Source: Porphyra umbilicalis (lineage: Eukaryota; Rhodophyta; Bangiophyceae; Bangiales; Bangiaceae). Taken from it: a DNA stretch of 64,000 bases. Below the pieces are notes generated by a model. The model was not told where the DNA came from and ran no database searches. It was given only the letters and a program-made list of their open reading frames with translations. Numbering within the stretch: the stretch's first letter is position 1; each line of letters starts with the position of its first letter. Both the position numbers and the translations under genes were made by a program. The stretch covers positions 1-64,000 of the forward strand of contig KV918798.1 of assembly GCA_002049455.2 (NCBI GenBank). Reading direction: 5' to 3'. Of the stretch, positions 9,740 through 21,958 are shown in pieces.

Positions 9740-12548
9740 GTCGGCGCGGTGGGCGAGCCACGCGGGCGTCGCGGCGGTCGGGCCGTCGACGGCCGAGGGG
9801 GGGGGGGGGGGGGGGGGGCCGCGCCGGGGGCGGCCGCCCCAGACGATGGGGGGTGGCGGTCGTCATGGCGGCGGCGGGGGGGGAGTGGGGGGGGGGGGCC
9901 GCGCCGGGTGCGGCACGGCCGACGGGCGGCCGAGCGCCGCGCAGAGGCCGCGGCCGCCGCCGCCGACGGGCGGGCGGGGGGGGGGGCGCCGCCCGTCGCC
10001 GAGGGGCGCCGCCCGACGGTCACGGGCGGCCAGCGGGGAGCCGCCCGAGACGGGCACCGCCGCTTGCCGGCGGGCGCCGCGCACGGCGGGCGACGCGCTC
10101 GGTCGCACGGCAAGACCGCAGGGGGACAAGGTGTGGCGGCGGGCGTCGTCCGTGCGGGCTCGACGGCACAGGCGACGCACGGGTGGCGGCGCGACGCGGT
10201 GGGGTGCCAACGACGCCAACGTGGACGCGGCGCGCCCTCCCCACATACCGCGCCGCGGGCCGACGGGACGGCGAGCCGCGCCGCCGTCACGGCGGTGGGG
10301 GCGGACACCGCGTCGGTCCGTGGCACGACGGGGGCGGGGGTCGCCAGGCGTGCGAAAACCGCCATGCCAAACTGGCGGTGCGCCGGTGGCGGCCGCCGCA
10401 GCGCCGGCGCCCGCGTCGTCCCGGATTTCAGAGAAGACGCAGACGTCATTGCGATAGCGGCCGCTGGAGTGGCGTGACTCACCCTCGCGAGGTCCGCAGG
10501 GGTGCCAAGCCAATGATCGACAGCAACGGAAAGAGGTTTGGTTGGTTCAAAAAAAAAACCGCAATTGACCAACAAGGAGCTGGAGAGCGAAGAATCCAAT
10601 CGGGCGAATGATACAAAACTGCCTGCCGTCCTATCCTTGTGTTTTAAATCGAGATCGTGGGTGAAACAGAATCCGTGGCGCTGAATTGTGGCCCTCTTCC
10701 ACGTCCGTAGTGCCACCCTGCGTCATTGGCAGAGCATCGTGCCCGAGTGCCTCTGCGCTCCAAAGCGGCCCTACGTGTGAGAAACAGCTCAGCTCTTGTA
10801 TATGGACACGAGATGCGCAGAAAGGGGGCAGGACATCTCTGCTTGAGTCCTCATGCTATGGACGGCATTTTTGGGAGAAAGCACAGGCTCGTGCAGGGTT
10901 CTTGCTGCCGTCTCCAAAGGGAATGGTCGGTGCGCTGTCAAAGCTCTTGATTTCGACGACGACAAGCCGGCGTCGTACGCCAAGACATTGGATCCAGCTC
11001 AGAAGCCCTTGCTCCCTTTACGGTCAAGGCCCTATCGGTGTGGTACGCCGACTGTCGCCCCTTTTTCGGAATGTATGCATGGCACAAGTTCAGGAATTGA
11101 AAATGCTTGCCATACTTCAGTAACCCATTAGTATCCTTATGAATAGTTATCCATGAAATCTACCAGCAATAGAATCGAACGAGCAAAACAAAGTTCCCAG
11201 TGCACTGCCCTCCCACCGACTACGATGTGGACCCGCTACAGTACTGTATCATACCATCACAACAACCCCATCTTCGTGATCGGAATGCGCGCCAGTTGGG
11301 CCTCTCTCGAGGGCAGCCTGATTCAAACAGGGCGCGGGGGGCCGCCCGTCAGTGCCGATTCTCGGTTGGTCCATGCCTGTTTGGGAGGCATCATGATGGC
11401 TCTCGTATTGATGCTGAAGGCGTGATGATGTTGGAGTCCTCCAACTTCCTCGAGGATGGGCACACACTGAGCCCATTGGTCCCGTACCAGTCCAAGAGCC
11501 CCTTACAACTCCCAAAGATTCAGCGATGAGCAAGATGCGATCGTTCACGTGCCGTACTCCTCTTCGATTGGTCCTTACCGTCCTTGCTGGTGCCTGTTCT
11601 CCATCTCACGATGACCGGTCACGGGTGTGCGACAGGTGCGGGACACATGCCCGAATTGAAAGTGGAACAAGGGTGTGACGCAACGTATGTGTGATTGGCC
11701 TGGACTTGAGAAATCGAGGCTACTGTGGATTTCAAAATTCATAGATAATTGCAACATGAATCCTTCTTCTGTACTGTACTTGCCATCACAAAGTGTGGCG
11801 CCTTACGATAAGATCCTCATTGTTTGCGCGAGCTTCATTTTTGACTTAAACACACCGTTCGACTCAGCTTATCGAGATCTGTCCTGTGAGGCTATCTCCA
11901 CGTCAATATGACCGAATACCAAGAACTAATCGTGACATGCATTCTGGCATATTTCTCCTCGACTTTGAGAATCGGGCTTGACGGCCCCGTACGGGGGGGT
12001 TTCTGAGAGACTTTAGAATTGTAGAAAACTTCAAGCGGCCATATCTCGGTTTGACCGATCTCAAGTGCAATGAGGATCTTATCGTAAGGCGCCACAAGTG
12101 GTGCTGGAACAAGTCGCCAGTGCTCATCACCGGGATCCAGCCGTTTCGCGACACCCTCTCCTTGGCGTCTTTTATTGCTACTAAATGGGATACAGTACAT
12201 TACTATATGTATCCCCAGCACCAACTCGGCGCGACGACAATGGGACAAGAACGGCGACCACAAGAACAACCCCCTGTATCGGGGACATAGTCAAGTGGTG
12301 GGGAAGAAGCGTAGCTACGAGTGATCACGCGTACCGTGGAGATAAATAGCCACGGCGCACTCGATGTCGAAGCCAGGCCGTTGAAAGTGGAGGGCTACCC
12401 CTGTCGCCGAAGGAAGTATAATAGAACCTTCGCACACATCACGAAACAAGCAAAAAAAAAACGCATCAAGGTTTTCGTATATACCCCTCACATGCCCAGC
12501 CGCCCCACAACTTGCTCTTTACACGCAACAGACGCGCGGCGACGGGGA
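9740..12548. other. Intergenic region between ArsH-like and LETM1-like genes
   Basis: 9740-10480 is GC-rich with long G runs and is probably the 5' side of the ArsH-like gene. From about 10500 the composition falls to ordinary AT content and only short random frames are present. I recognise no gene here. A 303-base inverted-repeat structure lies within it. Confidence 0.5.
11794..12096. repeat. 29-bp perfect inverted repeat with 245-bp spacer
   Basis: The arm at 11794-11822 (TGTGGCGCCTTACGATAAGA...) is the exact reverse complement of 12068-12096. The arms are perfect while the spacer shows no matching inverted structure, which points to a young non-autonomous element or a cruciform. I could not find a convincing target-site duplication next to the arms. 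Confidence 0.8.
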
Positions 12549-14648
12549 CTAGTCCGCCAAGTGCAGGTCCGCCGCCGACACGTCCTCCCCACTATCGCTC
12601 GCCGCCGTAAGGGTCTTGCGCAGCTCCTCGTGTCGCCGCATCAACGCCTGCCGGCGCTCGTTAAAGGTGCTCGGGAAAAAGTCGGGGAAGAAGCGCTGGA
12701 GGAAGGAAAAGATGAGCACGTGGCCGAGCGGCGTCAGCGGCGCAATGAGGATGATGGCAAAGGGGATGACCGTCAGCAGGTCCTTGCCGGTGCGGCGCAG
12801 CGTCCGCACCTCCCGCGGCAGCAGCGTGCGGCCGGTGCTGGCCTTGCGAATGAGCCGCGTCGCGTAGAGGGTGTCCCCGCCAACGAGGCGGAAGCCGCGG
12901 GCGTAGAATTCGGCGCCCTCCTTGGTCTTGGAGAAGGACTCCTTGACGTACTTTTTGACGCGCGGCCAGTCGAGGGTGCCCGTGTAAAAGTCGTCGCCGA
13001 GGCCCATGCGGACCTTGAGGTACTGGATTTCGGCGGCGAGGAGGCCGAGCTCGTCATCGTCAATGAGCAGCGGCTCGTCCATCTCGACAAACACCGCCAG
13101 CGGGGCGAGGCGCAGGTCGAGGTCTGCAAAATCCGCAATGAGGAGGCGCTCCTCCTCGGGCTCGGACGCAGCCTCCAACTCTGTCGCCAGCGTCGCGTAC
13201 GCCTTGACCATCTCCAGCGCGAGCACCTGCACCGCGAGCGTCCGCCGCACCCGCGACACGGAGTCGTCCATGGCGCGGATCTCCTTGGCGCGGATGAGCT
13301 TGCCGAGCTGGTCCTCCTTGCGGAGCACCGCTTCGCGCGCCTTGGACGCCTCCTGCAGCTCCCGCTCCAGATCATCAATGGCGTCTTGCCGCTTGGCAGC
13401 GTCGACGCTCGCCGCGGCCGCCGCGGCCGCCTGCCGCGCCGCCACCGCCGCCGCCGCGCCCGGATCGTGGCCGTCCTCCCCCGCGCGCGCGGGCACCTCG
13501 CCATTGAGGCGGGCCCACGTTTCCCCGAGTTTATCGACCGCCGCCGTCACCTTGACGCGGAGCGCCGGCAGGTCGACCGTCCCGTCCTCGCGCATCAGGT
13601 CCGCGAGCCGCCCACGCTCGTCTGGCGCCTCGCCGGCAGGGGCGGCCGCGGCGGCGGCTTCGGCGACGGCGAGTGCCGCCTTGGCGGCCACCGCCTCGCG
13701 CTCCGCCTCCTTGACGGCGGCACGCTCCTCCAGCAGCCGCACCCGCTCACGGGACGCCTCAATGGCCGCCGACACCGCCGCTGCAATCGCATCGTTCTTC
13801 TCCGTATCCGCGCAGGGCGGGACCGACACAACCCGCGGACCACCGCCAAGGGGAGGGGGAGGAGGGGGGGTGTCGCGCTTCTTAGAGTCTTCCGCAGGTC
13901 GTCCCGCCGCCATTGACGTGGGCGTGACGCCATTGGGCACCTCTGTTTGGCTGCTGATGCCGCCATTGCCGCCATCGGCGGCGGGAGCTATTGGGTCGCC
14001 CGCCGCAGCTCCCTTCACCACCTCCTTTGCCGCCTCCTTTGCCGCCTCCTTTGCCGCCTCCTTTGCCTCCCCACCCGCCGCCCCCCCGACCGCCCCTACC
14101 GCCGCCCCCTCCGCCGCCCCCGTCGCCGCCCCCTCCGTCACCCCCTTTGCGCCCTTCCTCACCGCTTCGGCCCCAGCGGTCGACCTCGCCCCGCCCCCAT
14201 GCCCCGCCACCTCGGCCACCGCATTTGCGCTTACCCCCGCCGCCGACATGCCATTCAACTCCACCCCATTGGCTTCCACCCCATTGGCCTCCACCCCCGA
14301 CACCCCATTCTGGGGCGTCGACCGCTCTGGCGGGAGGGATCCCCCCCGCTTCTTAGAGCGGGAGGTCATGGTCACCACCCCGCCGACGCGCCTGTGGCCA
14401 CCGGCAGCAGCTCGTTGCCGGCGGTCGGCGAGCAGCGCCGGGCGGCCCCTGGCGGTCGGCCTGCCGGGTGCGCGCCCAAAGGCCGCCCGTTGACGCGACA
14501 GTGGGGAGACGCCGACCAGGCAACAGGAGGGCGTCGACACCCGTGCGGTTGCTCCACGGGCGGCACCCACGGGGGTGGCGGCGGGCCACGCGGCGGCGGG
14601 CGCAAACGCCACCAATGGCGGCGCCATTGGCCGGCTGGGGAGCGGCAT
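12549..14648 (-). CDS. LETM1-like organelle membrane protein
   Basis: Start is the first in-frame ATG (complement 14648-14646); stop is TAG at 12551-12549; 699 residues. The first 100 residues are Arg/Ala/Ser/Pro-rich and nearly acid-free, as in an organelle-targeting peptide. Ala/Glu/Lys heptads and two coiled-coil stretches follow. The C-terminal 250 residues match the LETM1-like family: LPREVRTLRRTGKDLL leads into a hydrophobic helix (IPFAIILIAPLTPLGHVLIF) and FFPDFFPSTF. LETM1 proteins act in inner mitochondrial membrane cation/proton exchange and ribosome contact. Here the protein ends about 35 residues after the helix, so the long matrix domain of classical LETM1 is absent, as I recall for some plant LETM1-like proteins. 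Mitochondrial versus plastid location is not decided by sequence. Confidence 0.85.
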   Translation of the reverse strand: MPLPSRPMAPPLVAFAPAAAWPAATPVGAARGATARVSTPSCCLVGVSPLSRQRAAFGRAPGRPTARGRPALLADRRQRAAAGGHRRVGGVVTMTSRSKKRGGSLPPERSTPQNGVSGVEANGVEANGVELNGMSAAGVSANAVAEVAGHGGGARSTAGAEAVRKGAKGVTEGAATGAAEGAAVGAVGGAAGGEAKEAAKEAAKEAAKEVVKGAAAGDPIAPAADGGNGGISSQTEVPNGVTPTSMAAGRPAEDSKKRDTPPPPPPLGGGPRVVSVPPCADTEKNDAIAAAVSAAIEASRERVRLLEERAAVKEAEREAVAAKAALAVAEAAAAAAPAGEAPDERGRLADLMREDGTVDLPALRVKVTAAVDKLGETWARLNGEVPARAGEDGHDPGAAAAVAARQAAAAAAASVDAAKRQDAIDDLERELQEASKAREAVLRKEDQLGKLIRAKEIRAMDDSVSRVRRTLAVQVLALEMVKAYATLATELEAASEPEEERLLIADFADLDLRLAPLAVFVEMDEPLLIDDDELGLLAAEIQYLKVRMGLGDDFYTGTLDWPRVKKYVKESFSKTKEGAEFYARGFRLVGGDTLYATRLIRKASTGRTLLPREVRTLRRTGKDLLTVIPFAIILIAPLTPLGHVLIFSFLQRFFPDFFPSTFNERRQALMRRHEELRKTLTAASDSGEDVSAADLHLAD

Positions 14649-15325
14649 CTCTGCAAAAACCGCGCGGGGGGTGCAGGACGGCGGCCAAGAGCAACAACAA
14701 AAAACGCAACGAGGAAGGTGCGCGTAGCGGGAGAACACTAGTGGGAGGCGGAAGGTGGGGGAGAGGATAAACGGGCCCGGGAGGCGGGCGATACGCGGAG
14801 CGCGCCGCCACCGCTACGAACGCCACCACCTTCTGGTGGACCGCATGCAACCGCGATGGGCGCGACATTCAAGCAACAGGAGGCCGCTCGGTGGCGCTCT
14901 CGGCGTGTGTGGACGGAGCTGCCGAGCTGGAAGCACTCACACGCCACGTGTGATGCTCTCAACCCTCGATCACAAGATGGGAGACCGCAAATGTGTTGTC
15001 GCCGTCATGAAGTAGCCTCTTTTCTTGTCGTGTTTCGGGAAGACGCCGGATCACTTACATCATGTAGTTACGGTGCGTGTATCATAATTGGATGTAGTTG
15101 TTGTACCACGTGTGCCAGGGTCGACGACGGGGGAGTTTGGCTTGATCGCATCCCGGACGTGCCCACCTTGATCCGGCTTCGCGACCGTCGTCGTCGCCGT
15201 CCCCCTTGCCCCCGTAGCTGGGGGCTCCCTGCTGCTGGCGCAGACGTCCCCCTTTCGCGCCCCCTGTTCCTGCACAAACCTTCTTTCCACAGTGGTAAGC
15301 TCCCCTTTCCCACCCCTCCTCCACC
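14649..15325. other. Divergent promoter region, LETM1-like / NOP56
   Basis: This head-to-head spacer of 677 bases between the LETM1-like ATG (-) and the NOP56 ATG (+) probably carries both promoters. No clear core element can be assigned. A pyrimidine-rich stretch just before 15326 fits a NOP56 leader. Confidence 0.5.
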
Positions 15326-17258
15326 ATGTTGTTCCTCCTCCACGAGAGCGCCTCTGGCCTCGGCCTCTTGGAGGTTGTTGAGGCCGACGACGTGGCGTCG
15401 GGCGTGGAGGAGGCCATGCTTGCCCAGTCGGACTTTTCGCGTTTTGCCCGCATGGTCCGCCTCAAGGCGTTTGCCCCCTTCTCCTCGGCGGAGCACGCGC
15501 TCGAAAACGCCAACGCGGTCTCCGAGGGCGCCATCACCGACTACCTGCGCGAGTTTGTGGAAGCCAACCTGCCGTCGGCCGGCCACAAGTCGGCGTCCAA
15601 AAAGTCCAAATCCGCCGCCGAAGCCGCGACGGCCGTGCAGCTCGGCGTGCACGACCAAAAGACGGCGCAAGCGCTGCACGACGCCATTGGCGCGAGCACG
15701 GGGGTGGCCATCAATGCCGACGCGCGGTCGGCGGAGCTCCTCCGTGGCGTCCGCTGCCACTTTGAGCGCCTCATCGACGGGTTGAAGGCGGGGGATTTGG
15801 CCAAGGCGCAGCTCGGGCTGGCCCACTCCTACTCCCGCTCCAAGGTCAAGTTCAATGTCAACCGCTCCGAGACGGGCATCCTCAACAGCATTGCGCTGCT
15901 CGATACGCTTGACAAGGACATCAACACCTTTGCCATGCGCGTCCGCGAGTGGTACTCGTGGCACTTTCCAGAGCTCGTCAAGATTGCGCCCGACAACATT
16001 CAGTACGCGCGCCTGGTGCGCGTCGTCCGCAACAAGGCGGACCTGTCAGAGGAGAGCCTCCCCGCCATCAAGGCGGTCGTCATGGACGAGGCGGTGGCGC
16101 AGGACATTCTCGACGCGGCGCGCTCGTCCATGGGCACGGACATCTCAGAGGTGGACCTGGTCAACATTGACGGCTTTTCGGGGCGGGTCGTCGAGCTGGC
16201 CGAGTACCGGACGAGCCTCCAAGCCTACCTGGCCTCCAAGATGGGGGCGGTGGCACCCAATTTGGGCGCGCTGCTGGGCGACACGGTCGCCGCGCGGCTG
16301 ATTGCGCACGCGGGGTCGTTGACCAACTTGGCCAAGTACCCGGCGTCGACGGTGCAGATCCTGGGCGCCGAGAAGGCGCTCTTCCGGGCGCTCAAGACCA
16401 AGGGCAAGACGCCCAAGTATGGGCTCCTCTATGTACGTTGGCGTGTGCGTGGCGTGGCCGTGAGGCTTGGGACTGTGTTTGACTCGTTCGGGCCGAGTTT
16501 GGGGTGTTTGCGTGCCGTACGCGCTTCTGTTCTCACACCGCCATCCAATTGCTTTTATGGCTGCACACCGCTCGTTCTGGCCCGTGCGTCTCTGCTGGTA
16601 CCCCCCTTGCTGCTACCTGTTTTGACCCCTATGGCCGACCCTCTTCGCCGCCATGCGCACGATTCCCCGCTGTCCGACGTTGCGCCTCTCCCCCACTGAC
16701 CCACCCGCGCAGCATAGCACCTTTATCGGCCGGGCCAAGCTCAAGAACAAGGGCCGCATCAGCCGCTACCTCGCCAACAAGTGCTCCATCGCCTCCCGCG
16801 TCGACTGCTTCTCCGACCATGCCACCGACGTCTTTGGGCGCATGCTCCGGGACCAAGTCGACGAGCGGCTCAAGTTTTACGACACGGGCGCGGCGCCGCG
16901 CAAAAACACGGACGTGATGCAGGCGGCGATTGCGGAAGCCGAGGCCGTGGCCGACGCCATGGACGTGGGCGCGGCCGCCGCCGACGATGAGGACGACGAC
17001 GACGACGACACGGATGGGGACGAGCCGATGGCGGCGACGCCCGTTGCCGCAGCGGCGCCCGCGGCGGCCACGCCCGCGTCCAAGAAGAAGAAGGACAAGT
17101 CGGCCAAAAAGGCGGCCAAGGCGGCCAAGGCGGACGCGGACGTCAAGACGCCAAAGTCGTCCAAAAAGGACAAGAAGCGGTCGCGGGAGGAGGAGGGGGG
17201 CAAGTCGGCAAAGAAGTCCTCGTCCAAGAAGAGCAAAAAGGCGGCGGTGGTGGCCTAG
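15326..17258 (+). CDS. NOP56: NOP56, core protein of box C/D snoRNPs
   Basis: Two exons, 15326-16432 and 16713-17258, encode 550 residues. The 280-base phase-0 intron begins GTACGT and ends CGCAG. Splicing restores [11 protein letters not shown] at the junction. NOP56 pairs with NOP58 and fibrillarin in the nucleolar box C/D snoRNP that guides rRNA 2'-O-methylation. Features: N-terminal NOP5NT-like domain (1-70), coiled-coil region with [19 protein letters not shown], the Nop domain with [20 protein letters not shown] and [20 protein letters not shown], then [19 protein letters not shown]. That last motif and RSKVKF favour NOP56 over NOP58. The C-terminus is acidic, then Lys-rich (KKD/KKS), as in other NOP56 proteins. 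The length is close to the usual 500-600. Confidence 0.96.
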
Positions 17259-17486
17259 GGCGGGGGTTGCTGTTCCCTCTCTTTGTTTTTGGTTTGGCCC
17301 TGCGTCGCTGCTCGCATGCGTTTTTTTCCCTCGTGTACCGCGCCCGCTCGTGGCGCACCACAAGCCTCCGCCGGGCGGCTCGCGTCGACGCCCCGGCCAC
17401 CGGTCCAGCGGCTGCCACCACACCCCCTACGCCGGCGGGACCCCCCAGCCACCCCCCCCCCCCCCCCCCCCACCTCACCGCCGCGC

Positions 17487-19085
17487 TCACCACACCGTCG
17501 CCTCGGCATCTGCAATGAGGGCGCAGAGGGCGTCGACCCCCCCCGCCCCCCCAGCCCCGCCGCCGCCGCCACCCGCGCCTGCGCCGGCGGCGGCAGGGCG
17601 CCGACCAGGGCGAGCACGTCCCCATCCACCACCCCCGTCGGGTGGCCCCGCCACCGCCGGTGCGCGCGGGCGCCCGCGGGGGAGGTGCCACGCACGCCCC
17701 GGGGGGCGCCGACCACACCCGCCGCCGCCGACACGGCCGCCGCCGCCGCCGCGCCGGCGCCCGCCGCCCGCCCCCGCACCGCGCCGCCGCCACCCCCGCC
17801 GCCGCCGCCGCCCCCCCCGCCGCCGCCGCCGCCACCCCCGACCGCGCCGTCGCCCACCGCCGGCGTCGGGCGGCGGAGGAGGGCGACGCCCGGCTCGGCC
17901 AACACCGCCGCCGTGGCGGCGGCCAGCGCCGCACTCGCCGCCGCCGACGGAAGGGCGGCGACGGCGACGAGCCCCCCCCCGAGCGTCGCCGCCACGAGGC
18001 GCTCCGCCGACGGGGGCGGCGGGGGTGGGGGCGGCGCCCCCCCCCCCCGCCGGCGGCGAGGGCGGGGGCGCCCCCCCCCCCCCCCCCCCCCGCCCCCCCC
18101 CGCGGCAGCGCCTCGACCGGCGGCGGCGGCAGCGGCGGCGGCGCGAGCGACCCCACCGCCGCCGCCACCGACCGCCCGCGCAGGTGCCACGCGTGCGGCG
18201 CCGGCGCGCCGCGCTCCGCCGCGGGCACCCGCCGCGCGCCGTCGGCGAGCGGCGGCGGGGCGGCCCAGCGGGCACCCCCGTCGGGGCGCCCAAAGATGCT
18301 CGGCGGGGGGCCGCCGGGGAGGTACCCCCCTCCGCCACCGCCGCCACCGCCGCCGCCGCCGCCGCCGCCGTCGCCGCCGCCGCCGCCGCCGTCGCCGCCG
18401 CCGACGTTACCGCCGGCGCGGGCGGTCGCGCCCCCCCCCCCCGCCGCACCCGCGGCGACAATGCCCGCCGACGCGAGGGCGTAGAGGCCGCCCGAGCGGT
18501 CAATGGCAACGACGGCGCCCGACGTGAGCCCCGCGACGGCGGCGGGCGGCCGCCGCCGCCCGTCGCACGCCGACGGGCGGAGCGTGCCGCACTCGGGGTC
18601 AAAGGCGTAAAAGGTGAGGGCGTCCTTGCGGTCGCCGACGGCGAGGGAAAAGACGTAGGGGTGGGCGGTGAGTGGCTCGGGGGCCGGGGGCACCGTCGGC
18701 GGCGGCGGCGGCGGCAACCCCACCGCCGCCAAGTGCGTGACGAGCGTGCGCGTCGTCGCGCGGGCAACCTCGTTCAACACCCCGCGGTAGGCGTTGAGGA
18801 GGAGCACCAGCGGGCCCGCGCCGACGGCGAGGAGCAGCCCCCGGTAGCCGCACGCGGTCACGGCGAGCACCGGCGCGGGGAGCAGCGCCTCGCCGACGAG
18901 GCGCAGGCGCGGCGTGCCGTCTGCATCGTCGCCCACGTCGGGCGCGTCTGCGTCGGCGCCCGTCCCGCCGCCGCCGCCGCCGCTGCCGTCGCTGTCGGGA
19001 AAGGCGGGCAGGTGCATCCCCGACGCGCCGCCGCGCCGGCCCGCCGCCCCCCGCCGCCGTCCACGTCCATGAACCCATCCGTGTC

Positions 19086-19125
<40 letters not shown>

Positions 19126-20663
19126 CGGCGCCCCCGCGGGGGGCACAGCTCAATGACGTCCGCGTCCCCCCCCGGCCGAGGGCCAACACCAGCAGGCGCC
19201 CGCGGACGGCGGCTCCCCCCCCCGGCGCCACGCCGCCACCCCAAACGCCGTCCCGACGGCGAGCACGCCGCGCCACCGCACCAGCGCGTGCACCGTCTCG
19301 TCGGGGAGCAGCGGGTAGCGCGCGACGAGCGCCCCCGAGTCCCGCGCGTAGGCGCGCACGTCGGCCACCGCCGCGGCGGCGGCGGCGGCGGCGGCCGGCG
19401 GCGGCGGCGGGTCAGCGGCGCCAGCGGCGGCGGCGGCGCCGCCGCTGCGGACGGCGCCGCCGCGGTCACCCCCCCGGCGGGCGCCGCCGCCACCCCCGCC
19501 GCCGCTGCCGCCGCCGCCGCCGTCGGCGCGGCGGCGGCGGTCGCCCGCCGCCGCCGGCCGCAGCAGCCCCGACGCGGCGCGGGAGAGGCCCCCGCGCGCC
19601 GACCAGTCGGCGGGGCGGTCTGGGGTGGCGGCGGCCCGCCCCCGGTTTTGGAGGAGCACCACCGCGTCTTCGGCGAGGCGCGCCGCTTCCGCGTCGGCAT
19701 CCTCCTCGTCGGCGCCGTCGCCGTCGGCGGCGGCGGCGGCGCCGCCCTCCCGCACCGTCGCAACGACCACAAAGTCGCGGCGCACGAGCGGCGCGGGGGC
19801 AGGGGGGGGGCGGCGGCGGGGGGGCCGGCGCCCCCAGACGGCCGCGGGCGGGGGACCCCCCATCCCCCCCCTCGCCGCCGCCGCCGCCGCCGCCGCCCGC
19901 CGGCGGCCGCCGCCGCCGCGCCGGCACGACTGCCGACGTGACGAGCACCCGCCGCACCGTGTCGCCGACCGGGATGCGGCGGACGCGCAGCGGCGCGGCG
20001 CGGCGGACGCCGAGGATGGCGAGGACGCCCGTACTCGACACGGCCGCCACGCACAGCTCCGCGCCCGGCACGGACAGCGCCGCCGCCGCGCGGGCCGTGC
20101 CCCAGCGGGCGTCCCCTCCGCCCGCCCCGCCGCCGCCGCCGCCGCCGCCGTCGCCGGGACCGCCCCAGCTGCCGTGGTCGGCCACGAGGAGGCGCGTCCA
20201 CGGGCGCCCGCCGCCGCCGCCCCCCCCCCCCCCCCCCCGTGGCAGCCGCGCCCGCGGGCGCGCCGCCGAGCCACGCGGCCGCCCCGCCGAGCGCGAGCAC
20301 CCCCGCCGACCCCACGCCGACGGCCACGCCTGCCGCCGCCGCGGTGCGGTCGTCGTCGTTGTCGGGCGGCCCGTCGGGCGGCGCCGCCGCCGCCGCGGCG
20401 GCGTGGCCGTCGGCGCCCCCACCCCCGCCGCCCGTCCACTCCATGGCGTCGGCGGGGGGGGGGGGGGCGCCGCCGCCGCCGCCGCGCGCGCGCCCGCGTC
20501 GGGCAGACGCACGCCGACGGGAAAGCCGCCCCCGCCGGCCGACGGGGTCCACACGGCGCGCGCGCCGGCCGTGGCGGCGACGGCCACGCGCACGAGCGCG
20601 AGCGGCCGGTCGGCGAGCCGCGCCGCGCCCGGCAGGCGGGTGAGGGACAGGCGGCTGCCGTGC

Positions 20664-20708
<45 letters not shown>

Positions 20709-21923
20709 GCGCCCGCCCCGCCCGCGGGCGCGCAGTCGACGCGGAAGCGCACGACGGAGCCGTCGCGGAGCGCCGCGAGCACCTCTGCGCCCGCCCCAAA
20801 GTCGCCCCCGAGCACCGCCCCGGCGACGGCGGGCACCAAGTCGACGGGCGTCACAGGGAGGGGCGGCGGCGGGCCGCCACCGCCGCCCCGCGGTGGGGAC
20901 GGTGGCGGGGACGGCGGCCGCGGCGGCGGCGGCGGCGGCGACGCGTCGTCGCCGCCGCCGCCGCCACCACCGTCGCGGCCACCGCCGCCGGCGGTCGGCG
21001 TGGCGCCGCCGCCCTCCCCGTCGCTCTCATCGAGCACCGGCGCGGCGGGCGGCGGCCAGCGGGGCGCGACCGCCAGCGGGAGGGTGGCGAGGAGGTCGAG
21101 CGGCGCCCCCCCCCCCCCCCCCGTGCAGGCGGCGGAGCTCCACCGCCGGCGCGTGCGTGGCGACGAGCACAAACGGGGGGCGGGCGGCGGCGCCGTCGGT
21201 GGCGTCGGCGGCCGCTTCGGCGGCCGCCCGCTCCGCGTCGGTGGCGCCCGCAAAGAGGGCGCCCGCGGGGGGGATGTCGAGGGCGCTCGCCTCGGCGGCG
21301 ACGCCGACCGACGCGACGGCGTGGAGGCGCGGCGGCCCGACGCCGCCGTCGTCGGCCGCCAAGCGCAGGAGCACCAGGCGGGTGGCCGCCGGCCCCGCGG
21401 CGGCGGCGGCGCCGCCGCCGCCGCCGCCCCCACCCCCCCCGCCGCCGGGCGCCACGACGCTCACGACGACCGCCTCCCGCCCGACTGCGGCGGTTGCCAC
21501 CCCCCGCCCCCCGGGGGGGTCCACTCGGCGACGCCGACCGCCGTCGGCGGTCCCGGCAGGCGCCCCGCCGGCGACAGCCGCACCGCCCGCACGCCCGCGG
21601 GGTGCACCTGCACAATCACCCCGGGGCCGAGCGTGCCGGCGGCGAGCGTCGGGCGCCCCAACTCGAGGCCCGTCCCGGCGCTGCCGTCGAGCAGCGCCGC
21701 GCCAATCGCCGGGGGGGGGCGCCCCCCCCGGTCGCCGCCGCCAAACGAAAACGCGTCGCCGCCGCCGTCGTCACCGCCCGTGTGTCCTGCCACGGGCGGC
21801 AAGACGCCGACGGGGGGCGGGGGCGGCGCGCCCCCCCCCACGTGCGCCCCACCGCGTGCCGCCGCCGTCGCCAAGGTCGGCGGCGGCGGCACCGCGTCCG
21901 CGTCGGCGGCAGCCGCGTCGGCC

Positions 21924-21958
<35 letters not shown>

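Noticed and set aside
16930-19941. 1003-codon plus-strand frame
   Set aside because: Arg/Pro/Ala repeats only; it is the shadow of the NOP56 tail and of the SF3B3-like gene on the other strand.
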